Assembly (NCBI RefSeq): GCF_020519665.1
Contig: NZ_CP084703.1
Coordinates: 620,001-684,000 of the forward strand
DNA from: Bacillus shivajii
GTDB taxonomy: Bacteria > Bacillota > Bacilli > Bacillales > Salisediminibacteriaceae
DNA length: 64,000 nucleotides
Direction of reading: 5' to 3'
The stretch's first letter is position 1, and each line of letters starts with the position of its first letter. Below the pieces are notes generated by a model. That model ran no database searches, was not told the DNA's origin, and saw nothing but the letters and a program-made list of their open reading frames with translations. The position numbers were made by a program, and so were the translations under genes. Below, one piece after another: positions 19,782-28,960 of the stretch.

Positions 19782-19782
19782 T

Positions 19783-21321
19783 ATGAAAAAGCGTGCATTA
19801 GTCAGTGTTTCGGATAAAACAGGAATCATTCCCTTTGTACAAGATCTTGAAGACTTAGGTATAGAGGTTATTTCGACTGGCGGGACAAAGAAGGCATTAC
19901 AAGAAGCGGGTGTAAAAGTCATTGGGATTGAAGAAGTAACAGGCTTCCCTGAAATTATGGATGGTCGTGTGAAAACTCTTCACCCGAGGATTCACGGGGG
20001 ATTACTAGCCGTACGTGACAATGAAGAGCATTTATCAGCCTTAAAAGAACAAGGCATCGGCTTAATCGATTATGTCATTGTCAACTTGTACCCATTTCAG
20101 CAAACGATTGAAAACCCTGATTCTACATATGATGATGCGATTGAAAATATTGATATAGGTGGTCCTTCAATGATTCGTGCAGCTGCGAAAAACCACCGAG
20201 ACGTTGCTGTGATCGTTGATTCAAAAGATTACCCGGTCATTTTAGAAGAATTAAAACAAAATGACGGAGAATTAACGGAAATGAGAAGACGAAAGCTTGC
20301 TGCAAAAGCATTTCGTCATACAGCCTCTTATGATGCACTTATTGCTGAATACTTAACAACACAAGTAGGAGATGAGGCGCCTGAAACGCTGACAGTCACA
20401 TACAACCAAAAGCAAATGTTACGTTATGGAGAAAACCCTCATCAGCAAGCAGCTTTTTACGAAAGGCCATTAGGGAATCCAGCATCGATTGCAAATGCTG
20501 AACAGTTACATGGAAAAGAGCTCTCATACAACAACATCAATGATGCAGATGCGGCACTTGCAGTGGTAAGAGACTTTACAGATCCAGCTGTTGCAGCAAT
20601 TAAGCATATGAACCCTTGTGGTGTCGGAGTTGGTGAATCGGTTTTTGAAGCATACGAAAAAGCATATGAAGCTGATCCGATTTCAATTTTTGGAGGGATT
20701 GTTGCTTCTAACAGAAAAATTGATGGTGAAACAGCTGTTAAAATGAAAGAAATCTTCCTTGAGATTATTATTGCACCTGATTTTTCTGAAGAAGCTTTAG
20801 CGATATTAACAGAAAAGAAAAACCTTCGATTATTGAAAGTAAATCTTGAGCATAATCATTCATCTGAACAACGAATTACGACGGTATCAGGTGGTGCGTT
20901 AATGCAAGAAACAGATACGTTAAGTTTTGAAGATGTTTCAGTAACAAACCCGACGAAGCGTGAGCCGTCAGAAGATGAATGGAAACAGTTGAAGATGGCC
21001 TGGAAAGTTGTTAAGCACGTAAAATCAAACGCCATTGTTTTAGGAAAAGAGGATCGAACAATTGGTATTGGGGCTGGGCAAATGAATCGTGTAGGTTCAG
21101 CGAAAATCGCAATCGAGCAAGCGGGCGAGGAAGCTAAAGGGTCGGTTATGGCGTCTGATGCATTTTTCCCAATGAGTGATACTGTAGAAACCGCTGCCAA
21201 GGCAGGTATTACAGCAATTATTCAGCCAGGTGGATCAAAGCGTGATCAAGAATCAATTGATAAAGCGGATGAATATGGGATTGCGATGGTCTTTACAGGA
21301 GTTCGTCACTTTAAACATTAA
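19783..21321 (+). CDS. purH: AICAR transformylase / IMP cyclohydrolase
   Basis: Bifunctional last two steps to IMP. 512 residues: N-terminal MGS-like cyclohydrolase domain ([32 protein letters not shown]), C-terminal AICAR transformylase ([36 protein letters not shown]). Start ATG 19783, two bases after the purN stop, with AAGGAGTGGAGG upstream. Confidence 0.97.
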   Translation: MKKRALVSVSDKTGIIPFVQDLEDLGIEVISTGGTKKALQEAGVKVIGIEEVTGFPEIMDGRVKTLHPRIHGGLLAVRDNEEHLSALKEQGIGLIDYVIVNLYPFQQTIENPDSTYDDAIENIDIGGPSMIRAAAKNHRDVAVIVDSKDYPVILEELKQNDGELTEMRRRKLAAKAFRHTASYDALIAEYLTTQVGDEAPETLTVTYNQKQMLRYGENPHQQAAFYERPLGNPASIANAEQLHGKELSYNNINDADAALAVVRDFTDPAVAAIKHMNPCGVGVGESVFEAYEKAYEADPISIFGGIVASNRKIDGETAVKMKEIFLEIIIAPDFSEEALAILTEKKNLRLLKVNLEHNHSSEQRITTVSGGALMQETDTLSFEDVSVTNPTKREPSEDEWKQLKMAWKVVKHVKSNAIVLGKEDRTIGIGAGQMNRVGSAKIAIEQAGEEAKGSVMASDAFFPMSDTVETAAKAGITAIIQPGGSKRDQESIDKADEYGIAMVFTGVRHFKH

Positions 21322-21405
21322 TCGTCTAGCACGATTTTGATACAAGTAAATGAAAAGGGTTGTCACAGGCTCATTTGAACAACTTCAATAAGGGGAGCGG
21401 TTGTC

Positions 21406-22662
21406 GTGAAAGTATTCGTTATTGGTAGTGGAGGAAGAGAACACGCGATTTGTTGGAAATTGGCCCAATCAAGCAAAGTTGAAAAAGTTTTTGCCGCACC
21501 AGGTAGTGATGGGATATCTGGAGAAAACATTCAGTCGATCTCAATAGAAATGAACGCTCACGGTGAATTACTTCAATTCGCTAAAGAAGAAGGAGTCGAT
21601 TTAACGATTGTCGGTCCAGAAGCCCCTCTTGTTGAAGGAATCGTTGATGTATTTGAAAAAGAAGGGTTACGTATTTTTGGGCCGACAAAAGCTGCTGCGG
21701 CACTAGAAGGAAGCAAGCAATTTGCAAAAGACATCATGAAAAAGTACGACATTCCAACTGCAGCATATGAAACATTTGGTGAGATAGAGGAAGCGAAAGC
21801 TTATGTGAAAAAAATGGGTGCCCCGATTGTTATAAAAGCAGATGGATTAGCGGCTGGAAAAGGTGTTGTTGTCGCTGAAAATGAAGAAGATGCGTTACAT
21901 GCGATTGATTCGATGATGAGGGAGAAAACATTCGGTGAGGCAGGAAGTAAGCTCGTTATTGAAGAGTGCTTACGTGGAGAAGAATTATCTTTAATGGCAT
22001 TTGTCCATGGTAATACGGTAATTCCAATGGTTCCTGCCCAAGATCATAAGCGAGCATATGATAATGATGAAGGGCCAAACACTGGTGGAATGGGAGCGTA
22101 TTCCCCTGTACCACATTTAGAGAATGAGTGGGTTGATGTTGCGGAAAAAACAGTGTTGCGTCCGATGGCTGAAGCGATGATGAAGGAAGGAGTTCCGTTC
22201 ACTGGTGTTTTATACGCTGGGCTAATGATCACAGAAGAAGGGCCAAAAGTGATTGAGTTTAATGTGAGATTTGGTGATCCTGAAACACAAGTCATTCTTC
22301 CGAGAATGAAATCGGATTTAGTAGATGTTCTTGAACATACGTTAAATGGGGAAGAAATAAACATTACATGGACTGACCAAGCGTGTGTTGGTGTTGTATT
22401 AGCTTCCGAAGGGTATCCATCCTCATACGAGAAAGGACGTATCGTTCAGATCCCTCGTGTTGATGATCATTTGCAGACGTGGTTTCATGCCGGGTTGAAA
22501 AAAGAAGGTGATCAGTGGTCTACAAATGGAGGAAGAGTCTTGCTTCTTGCTTCATTAGGTACCACGATTGATGAAGCCATAGCTAATACATATGAAGTGT
22601 TACATAACGAGAAGTGGAAAGGACTCTTTTATCGTAAAGATATCGGTCATAAAGTAAAATAA
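21406..22662 (+). CDS. purD: Glycinamide ribonucleotide synthetase
   Basis: Joins phosphoribosylamine and glycine using ATP. 418 residues, ATP-grasp: N-terminal VIGSGGREHAICWKL, KADGLAAGKGV near 145, TGGMGAYSP and EFNVRFGDPETQ. GTG start with AGGGGAGCGG upstream. Last gene of the operon; the 84-bp gap from purH holds no terminator. Confidence 0.97.
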   Translation: MKVFVIGSGGREHAICWKLAQSSKVEKVFAAPGSDGISGENIQSISIEMNAHGELLQFAKEEGVDLTIVGPEAPLVEGIVDVFEKEGLRIFGPTKAAAALEGSKQFAKDIMKKYDIPTAAYETFGEIEEAKAYVKKMGAPIVIKADGLAAGKGVVVAENEEDALHAIDSMMREKTFGEAGSKLVIEECLRGEELSLMAFVHGNTVIPMVPAQDHKRAYDNDEGPNTGGMGAYSPVPHLENEWVDVAEKTVLRPMAEAMMKEGVPFTGVLYAGLMITEEGPKVIEFNVRFGDPETQVILPRMKSDLVDVLEHTLNGEEINITWTDQACVGVVLASEGYPSSYEKGRIVQIPRVDDHLQTWFHAGLKKEGDQWSTNGGRVLLLASLGTTIDEAIANTYEVLHNEKWKGLFYRKDIGHKVK

Positions 22663-22665
22663 AAA

Positions 22666-22694
22666 ATTCGACAAGTGCCTGGCACTTGTCGAAT
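22666..22694. terminator. Bidirectional terminator, GTGCCTGGCAC palindrome family
   Basis: Perfect inverted repeat with 14-bp arms around GTGCCTGGCAC. On the minus strand it is followed by TTTTTTATTTT, so it ends the small minus-strand genes well; on the plus strand, after purD, the T tract is weak (GATCTTT). Confidence 0.8.
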
Positions 22695-22699
22695 GATCT

Positions 22700-22816
22700 T
22701 TACTCACGGTCCATTTTTTTCTTTTTTGATAGTCTCACCCAAAAAAACATGGCGGCGATAATACTTCCGAAGACCAATAAAAAGACAAATAATGTATCGA
22801 TCCCATACTCAATCAA
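22700..22816 (-). CDS. EYxxD-motif small membrane protein (38 residues)
   Basis: A short minus-strand frame starting with TTG and preceded by AAGGAGG nine bases upstream. It begins MIEYGIDTLFVFLLVFGSII: an EYGID motif (EYxxD), one membrane span of about 20 residues, then a basic tail WVRLSKKKKMDRE. This matches the layout of a small Bacillaceae protein family named for its EYxxD motif. It lies 59 bp after the DUF2892 gene and directly before a terminator facing it, so the two probably form an operon. Function unknown. Confidence 0.75.
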   Translation of the reverse strand: MIEYGIDTLFVFLLVFGSIIAAMFFWVRLSKKKKMDRE

Positions 22817-22875
22817 TTGTCATCGCCTCCTTCATTAATTAATGGCGTATTCCACTGGATGATTCCTTTTTATTA

Positions 22876-23151
22876 TTACGAAGGATTTACAGGAGAAATC
22901 TCAAAATCATCTTCAATTTCGTAATGATCATGGTGCTCATGTCTCATGTTTTCCTCAAATAAGTATGTCAGTGGACAGAAACGTGTAATTCCTTCAGCGA
23001 TTTTCATCGATGCCATCGCCACAGTAAATAACGGCATTGGTTCTGTTCGGGAAGAGCGTCTCATCATTTTTGATAATGCCCAAGCAAATAATGTGAACCC
23101 GAATGTAATACGAACGATCGCGTTAATAATACCGATGTTTGGTTTAACCAT
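22876..23151 (-). CDS. DUF2892 (YgaP-like) membrane protein
   Basis: 91 residues: NIGIINAIVRITFGFTLFAW forms the DUF2892 N-terminal motif and first span, followed by a basic loop, a second hydrophobic stretch, and a His/acid-rich tail (MRHEHHDHYEIEDDFE). AGGAGG lies eight bases before the ATG. The family appears alone or fused to rhodanese domains; function unknown. The His-rich tail could bind metal, but this is speculation. Confidence 0.8.
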   Translation of the reverse strand: MVKPNIGIINAIVRITFGFTLFAWALSKMMRRSSRTEPMPLFTVAMASMKIAEGITRFCPLTYLFEENMRHEHHDHYEIEDDFEISPVNPS

Positions 23152-23251
23152 AAAAAAACCTCCTGTAATAAAATTGTAAAATTTTCTTTATCGATTTAAA
23201 GGGAGAATATGTTAAGATAGTATAAACTTTCGAAAAAATTGGGTGATTTGT

Positions 23252-24997
23252 ATGGTCAAAGGTTTTTCTCACTATTGGACAAAAAGACAAATACGTAAAC
23301 AACTAGATGTAATCCGTGGGCATCGTGCACCAACGCTTGTTATTGAAGATGCTACGTGGTTAAATAGTGTGCGTAAGTGCTGGGTTCAAGGGAATATATG
23401 GATTTACCATGATCGTATCGTCTATACTGGAGAAAAAATGCCAGCCAATCTTAATGGAACAACGTTGTATAGTGCAAAAGGCAAATACATTGTACCTGGT
23501 TACATTGAACATCACGCTCACCCATTTCAGTTATATCATCCCCTTACACTCGCGCAATATGCATCTGAACGAGGTACAACAACTTTAATCAATGATAATA
23601 TGTTGTTGTTTTTACATTTGGAAAAAAAGAAAGCGCTTACTTTATTAGATGACCTTCAAAAAACACCAGCTGCAATGCTTTGGTGGGCACGGTATGATTG
23701 TCAGACTGAATTGGTGAATGAGGACGATGTTTTTTCCTTTTCAAATATGAGAGATTGGCTTGACCACCCATATGTAGTGCAAGGCGGGGAGTTAACCGAT
23801 TGGCCGAGTGTTTTACAAGGTGACGACATTATGTTGCATTGGCTTCTTGAAACGAAGGATGTCCGTAAACCGATCGAAGGGCACTTTCCAGGAGCGGGTG
23901 AAAATACATTAACTCAAATGGCACTTATTGGTGTAGATGGTGACCATGAATCAATGACAGGTGACGATGTGATTAATCGGTTGGATATGGGAATGACTGC
24001 TTCTTTACGCTACTCTTCTATACGTCCAGACTTACCGAATATTTTAAAACAATTACATGATCAAGGTTTCACGAACTATGATCGATTATTAATGACAACA
24101 GATGGTTCACCACCGAGGTTTTTAAAAGATGGAATGATGAATCAACTCATTACACTAGCGGTAGAACAAGGTGTTCCTTTTGAAGAGGCTGTTGGGATGT
24201 GTACGTATAACGTTGCCCAACATTATCATATGGACGACGTCTTAGGAATCATTGCACCAGGTAGGCTTGCGAACTTGAATTTTTTATCTTCAAAAGAGGA
24301 ACCACTACCGACAGATGTCCTTTCTAAAGGTGAGTGGGTGAGAAAAAATAATCAGCCGATGTTTCCGAATCACTCATTTGAATGGGGGGATTACGGATTT
24401 ACCCCGTTAAAAATTAATTGGCAACTAACAGAAGATGACTTCCATTTTTCAACCCCTATTGGTCTAGAAATGGTCAACGATGTCATTATGAAGCCGTATC
24501 AAGTGACACAAGATTTAACACAGGAAAACTTAGATCCCAATAGGGACGAATGCTTCTTTATGTTAATTGACCGTCATGGGAAATGGACAGTTTCTACAGT
24601 GATAAAAGGGTTTGTAGACGACATTTATGGTTTTGGTAGCACTTATTCAAATAGTGGAGATATTATTTTGATTGGTAAGAGTAAAAGAGGAATTTTGGCT
24701 GCATTTAATGCGTTAAAAAAACAAAATGGAGGCATTGTACTGCTTGAAAAAGAAGGAGTGGTCAGTAACATTTCTCTTGATTTAAGCGGAGTCATGTCAA
24801 CGAAAAACATGGAACAATTAATAGATGAAGAAACGCATCTTGTTAATGAACTAAAAAAACGAGGGTATAAATACACAGATCCTATATACACTTTATTATT
24901 TTTCTCAGCAACCCACTTACCATATGTGCGAATTACACAAAAAGGAATTTTTGATGTGAAAAAGAAAAAGGTACTTTTTCCCTCAATTATGCGTTAA
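23252..24997 (+). CDS. yerA: Adenine deaminase-like amidohydrolase YerA
   Basis: 581 residues, closely patterned on B. subtilis YerA, a paralogue of adenine deaminase. The amidohydrolase metal motif is HHAHPFQ (near 85-91), further ligands lie in EGHFPGAGE and DHESMTGD, and TTDGSPP carries the late Asp. The C-terminus YTLLFFSATHLPYVRIT...FPSIMR is characteristic. ATG 23252 follows GGGTG by six bases; GTG 23243 is an alternative. Whether it deaminates adenine is not established from sequence. Confidence 0.9.
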   Translation: MVKGFSHYWTKRQIRKQLDVIRGHRAPTLVIEDATWLNSVRKCWVQGNIWIYHDRIVYTGEKMPANLNGTTLYSAKGKYIVPGYIEHHAHPFQLYHPLTLAQYASERGTTTLINDNMLLFLHLEKKKALTLLDDLQKTPAAMLWWARYDCQTELVNEDDVFSFSNMRDWLDHPYVVQGGELTDWPSVLQGDDIMLHWLLETKDVRKPIEGHFPGAGENTLTQMALIGVDGDHESMTGDDVINRLDMGMTASLRYSSIRPDLPNILKQLHDQGFTNYDRLLMTTDGSPPRFLKDGMMNQLITLAVEQGVPFEEAVGMCTYNVAQHYHMDDVLGIIAPGRLANLNFLSSKEEPLPTDVLSKGEWVRKNNQPMFPNHSFEWGDYGFTPLKINWQLTEDDFHFSTPIGLEMVNDVIMKPYQVTQDLTQENLDPNRDECFFMLIDRHGKWTVSTVIKGFVDDIYGFGSTYSNSGDIILIGKSKRGILAAFNALKKQNGGIVLLEKEGVVSNISLDLSGVMSTKNMEQLIDEETHLVNELKKRGYKYTDPIYTLLFFSATHLPYVRITQKGIFDVKKKKVLFPSIMR

Positions 24998-25078
24998 ACT
25001 AAGGAAAGTAAATGGAGTTCAAATGCTCACTTATAGATAGGAGTATTTTGACATGTGTAAGAAAGGTTTGATCTTTAT

Positions 25079-26179
25079 ATGAAGCGGTTACCGTATACAA
25101 TGATGGTGATCATGCTCGTTTTTCTTATTGGTCTTGCAGCTTGTTCGGCAGATGAAGAAGCGACAAATGAACAAGATGAAGTAGAAGAAACGGAGGATGA
25201 ACCCACTGAAGAAGAGTCTGAACCAGCAGTGGAAGAAGAGCAGGAGGTAGAACAAGAACCTGAGTACGAAAATACGTATCCATTGACTGGAATCGGGACA
25301 AATGAAGAAGTTGGTCACCGTGCGTTTGGCGTTATGATTGAAAATTCGCTTTCGGCACGTCCGCAAACAGGCTTGAATCAAGCTGATGTGGTTTACGAAG
25401 TCCTCTCAGAAGGAACAATTACAAGACTACTTGCTTTTTACCATAGTGAACAACCAGATCGTATTGGTCCGGTTAGGAGTGCGCGTGACTATTATATTTA
25501 CTTAAATAATGGCTATGATGCGATGTATGTATCCGCTGGAGGAAGCCCTCAAGCATTTGAATTGTTTCAGCAAGGTGCTGTTGCTTTTATAAGTGGTCTT
25601 AATTATGATGGTGTATACTTTTCTAGGTCGTCTGACCGAAGAGCTCCACATAATATGTACACAACATATGACGATTTAGTTGCAGCGTCTGAACATTATG
25701 GTTACGATACAGAGAGAATGCCCCCAGAGCTTCCTTTTGCTGAAGATGTAGATCGAGCAAATGACGAATTCGTCACAAAGGTTGAAATTAACTACGGAAG
25801 TTCGACGAATAATGTTCAATATGAATATGATGAAGAAGAAATGGTTTATATCCGTTCGGTCGGCGGTACGTTAGTGAACGATCAAGAAACAGACGAACCT
25901 GTGGCACCGAAAAACTTGTTTATCGTTGAAGCAGACCACCGTGTCATTGATGATGTTGGAAGGCGTCATGTTGATATTGAATCAGGTGGAAAGGCTTACT
26001 TAATTCAAGAAGGAATGCTCCATGAAGTCGAATGGCAAAATGAAGATGGTGTCATTCTCCCTTATAAAGATGGAGACCCTATGACACTATTACCAGGACA
26101 AACATTTATTAATATCGTGCCATCTAATAATGGAGGCATTGAGGGGCGTGTGACAATGAATGAAGGAGAACAATCTTAA
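25079..26179 (+). CDS. yerB: DUF3048 lipoprotein YerB
   Basis: 366 residues. Lipoprotein signal with lipobox GLAAC (Cys22), then a strongly acidic linker (about 25-62, rich in E), then a DUF3048 domain with HRAFGVMIENSLSARPQTG, RIGPVRSARDYYI and APHNMYTTYDDL. Exported and membrane-anchored; function unknown. The acidic linker fits a salt- or alkali-adapted cell surface. The ribosome site (AAAGG) is only fair. Confidence 0.92.
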   Translation: MKRLPYTMMVIMLVFLIGLAACSADEEATNEQDEVEETEDEPTEEESEPAVEEEQEVEQEPEYENTYPLTGIGTNEEVGHRAFGVMIENSLSARPQTGLNQADVVYEVLSEGTITRLLAFYHSEQPDRIGPVRSARDYYIYLNNGYDAMYVSAGGSPQAFELFQQGAVAFISGLNYDGVYFSRSSDRRAPHNMYTTYDDLVAASEHYGYDTERMPPELPFAEDVDRANDEFVTKVEINYGSSTNNVQYEYDEEEMVYIRSVGGTLVNDQETDEPVAPKNLFIVEADHRVIDDVGRRHVDIESGGKAYLIQEGMLHEVEWQNEDGVILPYKDGDPMTLLPGQTFINIVPSNNGGIEGRVTMNEGEQS

Positions 26180-26228
26180 TTGATCACACACGGTTATATA
26201 AGAAAGTTTAGAAGGGATGGATAAATTC

Positions 26229-26528
26229 ATGCAAATTGATAAGTTGCGTGGAAAAGAACTAGATCAACTCTTTGAAGCGATGCTGAGCTTAAAGGACAAA
26301 GAAGAATGTTACCAATTTTTTGATGACCTATGTACAATGAATGAGATTCAATCTCTCGCTCAACGTCTAGAAGTAGCTCGTATGCTTATGGGCGGTTATA
26401 CATATCAGCGTATTGAAAAAGACACGGGGGCAAGTACTGCAACAATCTCCCGCGTAAAACGTTGTATCAACTACGGTAATGACGGTTATCAAATGACACT
26501 TGATCGAGTGCATAATGAGCAAAAATAA
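26229..26528 (+). CDS. yerC: TrpR-like protein YerC
   Basis: 99 residues: MQIDKLRGKELDQLFEA, then the helix-turn-helix region SLAQRLEVARML...YQRIEKDTGASTATISRVKR, as in the Trp-repressor-like YerC/YecD family. Chosen ATG 26229 has GAAGGGATGG upstream and matches family starts; ATG 26217 is in frame but sits on the ribosome site. The target operator is unknown. Confidence 0.92.
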   Translation: MQIDKLRGKELDQLFEAMLSLKDKEECYQFFDDLCTMNEIQSLAQRLEVARMLMGGYTYQRIEKDTGASTATISRVKRCINYGNDGYQMTLDRVHNEQK

Positions 26529-26535
26529 ACATAAG

Positions 26536-26572
26536 AACCGCACTTTCTAGTTTCAAAGAAAGTGCGGTTTTT
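26536..26572 (+). terminator. yerC terminator
   Basis: Stem AACCGCACTTTCT / AGAAAGTGCGGTT followed by T. Confidence 0.92.
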
Positions 26573-26590
26573 AATTGTTTCGAGTGGTAG

Positions 26591-26621
26591 AAATATCCAG
26601 GTGCCTGGCACCTGGATATTT
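26591..26621. repeat. GTGCCTGGCAC palindrome, second hairpin after yerC
   Basis: Perfect inverted repeat with 15-bp arms and outer arms AAATATCC/GGATATTT. It stands 18 bp beyond a complete terminator and has no T tract beyond its own arm, so termination is not its only plausible role. Confidence 0.85.
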
Positions 26622-26681
26622 ATGGATACCGGAGAGTGTTCAACGCAAGTTTTGTATTGGTTAAGTTAGAATGATTCTAAG

Positions 26682-26872
26682 TTACGGAGAAAATGAGATT
26701 TTCGCGGATAAACAGAGATAGTTGCTGAATAAATTGAAATTTTTGCGGTTAACAGAAAAAATTTACGGATAAATCAAAATTCTCACGGACAAACAGAAAA
26801 AGTCACGGACAAATCAAAATTCTCACGGACAAACAGAAAAAGTCACGGACAAATGAAAATTTTCGTGAATCA
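26682..26872. repeat. 20-bp tandem array B, TCACGGACAAA family, left part
   Basis: About ten units with a 20-bp step. The five best, at 26763-26843, have TCACGGACAAA or TTACGGATAAA followed alternately by TCAAAATTC and CAGAAAAAG. Earlier units (TCGCGGATAAACAG, TTGCGGTTAACAG) are degenerate. The array resumes after the NERD gene. Confidence 0.9.
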
Positions 26873-27001
26873 GTTACCTTATTTTTAAACACTGATCATA
26901 AGTTAACACCATTTTACTTCACAATATTATGCGTATTGATTAATATAAGTATGAAGGAACATCAACTTGTTTCGTAAAATTACATAAAGGAAGTGAAACG
27001 A

Positions 27002-28003
27002 TTGATTATTAAACCTCGCACGTATCCTCTAGAGCTCAGGCGCCTCGAAGCCCTGTTGGCAAGGCTCCCCGAAACCCACCCTCAATGGAACAAAATCAAC
27101 GATGAGTTTTCAAGAAGGTCAGCTGGTTTTAAAGGAGAACGATTGTCCGACTACTTTTTACAACCTCTCCAAGCTTCAAAGGAGCATCTTATTTTATCTG
27201 ACTTACGCCTCCACCTAAAAGGTGTTTACTTTCAAATGGATACGCTTATACTCACCCGAAAATTTATTCTTGTTTTAGAAATAAAAAACATAATAGGACA
27301 ATTAATTTTTGATCATGCTTTTCAGCAGCTAATAAGATCAAACGGTGAAAAAAAGGATATTTTTCCTTGCCCAATAAATCAAGTCGAAAACAACGTATGG
27401 CAACTGGGGCAATTTTTAATAGGAAAAAATTTTGATAGGAAGTTACCGGTCTATGGCCTAGTTGTTATTACGAATCAAGGCGCTGAAATTATGAATGAAC
27501 AATTAGATAATAAAGTAAGAGACACTGTTGTTAGAGGAAGAAATCTATTACGCAGAATCACCTCCTTAGAAAAGAGATGTAGCGAAGAGAAAATATCCAT
27601 GAAAGAGTTAAATAAAATTAGTAATGTTTTAAAGAGAGCACACTCACCGTGGTTACCTGACTATGAATCCCCTCTTGTACCTGTAGATGACATTATTCCA
27701 GGAATTCGATGTTTGGAATGTGGTTCCCTCCCAATTGACCGCGCATATAGTTGTTGGTATTGCGAAAATTGTAAAGCTAAAACAAAACACTCCTATAAAG
27801 AAACATTGGTTGACTACGCTTTATTAATCTCCCCAACGATTAAAACAAGAGAATACATGAACTTCTCATTACTTCATTCAATGGATGTCGCCTATAGGCA
27901 TCTAAATCACCTAAGGCTCCCTACACATGGGGCAAAGAAAAATAGAGAGTATGATCTGATAAAATTTGTTTTAAAGCGAATGAAAGAGTATAGATTAAAA
28001 TGA
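27002..28003 (+). CDS. NERD-domain protein with C-terminal zinc ribbon
   Basis: 333 residues. The NERD (nuclease-related) domain spans about 40-150: FKGERLSDYF, then the Asp of FQMDTLILTRKFILVLEIKN with a downstream E-x-K (a D...ExK restriction-like pattern), then PINQVENNVWQL. The C-terminus has paired cysteines CLECG...CWYCENC, a likely zinc ribbon. TTG 27002 follows AAAGGAAG by eight bases; GTG 26993 is possible but too close to it. The gene is absent from this place in B. subtilis and stands between two parts of one tandem array. DNA cleavage is inferred from the domain. Confidence 0.85.
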   Translation: MIIKPRTYPLELRRLEALLARLPETHPQWNKINDEFSRRSAGFKGERLSDYFLQPLQASKEHLILSDLRLHLKGVYFQMDTLILTRKFILVLEIKNIIGQLIFDHAFQQLIRSNGEKKDIFPCPINQVENNVWQLGQFLIGKNFDRKLPVYGLVVITNQGAEIMNEQLDNKVRDTVVRGRNLLRRITSLEKRCSEEKISMKELNKISNVLKRAHSPWLPDYESPLVPVDDIIPGIRCLECGSLPIDRAYSCWYCENCKAKTKHSYKETLVDYALLISPTIKTREYMNFSLLHSMDVAYRHLNHLRLPTHGAKKNREYDLIKFVLKRMKEYRLK

Positions 28004-28009
28004 TTTTAA

Positions 28010-28105
28010 GTCACGGACAAATCAAAATTTTCGCGGACAAACAGAAAAAGTCACGGACAAATCAAAATTTCCGCGGACAAACACAAAAAGTCACGGACAA
28101 ACCAA
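28010..28105. repeat. 20-bp tandem array B, right part
   Basis: Five units at 28011, 28031, 28051, 28071 and 28091: TCACGGACAAATCAAAATTT alternating with TCGCGGACAAACAGAAAAAG, the same two half-unit types and orientation as the array left of the NERD gene. It starts seven bases after the NERD stop. Confidence 0.93.
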
Positions 28106-28164
28106 AGTGGATAAATTACCATCACCTTTATTTTACCTTCCTTAATGAGTCCACTGCTGTTTTT

Positions 28165-28173
28165 TGATATACT
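28165..28173 (+). promoter_or_regulatory. Extended -10 promoter of pcrB-pcrA-ligA
   Basis: TGATATACT gives an extended -10 (TGN-TATACT at 28168-28173) without a clear -35. It lies 37 bp before the pcrB start. Confidence 0.5.
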
Positions 28174-28209
28174 AGTCAGAGTGAAAAGACAATGTTGGAG
28201 GAACTGATA

Positions 28210-28896
28210 ATGCTTGAATATAAAGAATGGAAACATGTATTTAAACTAGATCCGAACAAACAGATTTCCGATGAAGCGTTGGAGCAAATATGTGAATCAG
28301 GAACAGATGCGGTCATTGTCGGTGGCAGTGATGGAGTAACAGAAGAAAATACGTTAGATCTCCTTATGCGAGTTCGCAGGTTCTCCCTTGCATGTGCACT
28401 TGAAGTATCCAATATGCACTCGATTGTACCTGGATTTGATTATTACTTAATTCCTTCTGTGTTAAACACACGCCATGTAACATGGCTCAACGGTCTTCAT
28501 CACCGAGCATTAAAGGAATTCGGTGAGATTATGAATTGGGAGGAAGTCCTCTCAGAAGGGTATTGCGTGTTAAATCCCGATTCCAAAGTTGCGCAACTGA
28601 CAGATGCACAAACCGAGCTTGACGAAAATGACGTGGTAGCCTATGCACGAATGACAGACAAGTTATTTAACATGCCGATCTTTTATTTAGAATATAGCGG
28701 TACTTACGGAGACCCGACAATCGTTTCAAAAGTTTCCGACGTGCTTGAGACCACACAATTGATTTACGGCGGTGGCATAGACAGTGAGGAAAAAGCCAAA
28801 GAAATGGCGCAATATGCAAGTACAATTGTCGTAGGTGATATCATTTATGATGACTTAAAAGCAGCACTTAAAACGGTGAAAGCTATACGGAAGTAA
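28210..28896 (+). CDS. pcrB: Heptaprenylglyceryl phosphate synthase PcrB
   Basis: Transfers a heptaprenyl group to sn-glycerol-1-phosphate, making an archaeal-type ether lipid precursor in Bacillaceae. 228 residues, TIM barrel: HVFKLDPNK at the start, [23 protein letters not shown] and [18 protein letters not shown] with the phosphate-binding GGGI and later VGDIIY. GGAGG precedes ATG 28210; an in-frame start at 28192 is rejected. Confidence 0.96.
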   Translation: MLEYKEWKHVFKLDPNKQISDEALEQICESGTDAVIVGGSDGVTEENTLDLLMRVRRFSLACALEVSNMHSIVPGFDYYLIPSVLNTRHVTWLNGLHHRALKEFGEIMNWEEVLSEGYCVLNPDSKVAQLTDAQTELDENDVVAYARMTDKLFNMPIFYLEYSGTYGDPTIVSKVSDVLETTQLIYGGGIDSEEKAKEMAQYASTIVVGDIIYDDLKAALKTVKAIRK

Positions 28897-28960
28897 GTAT
28901 ACAATTTCTTGAAATTACGATAAACTAGCGTTATAGAACATATGTTTGGATGGTGGTAAA

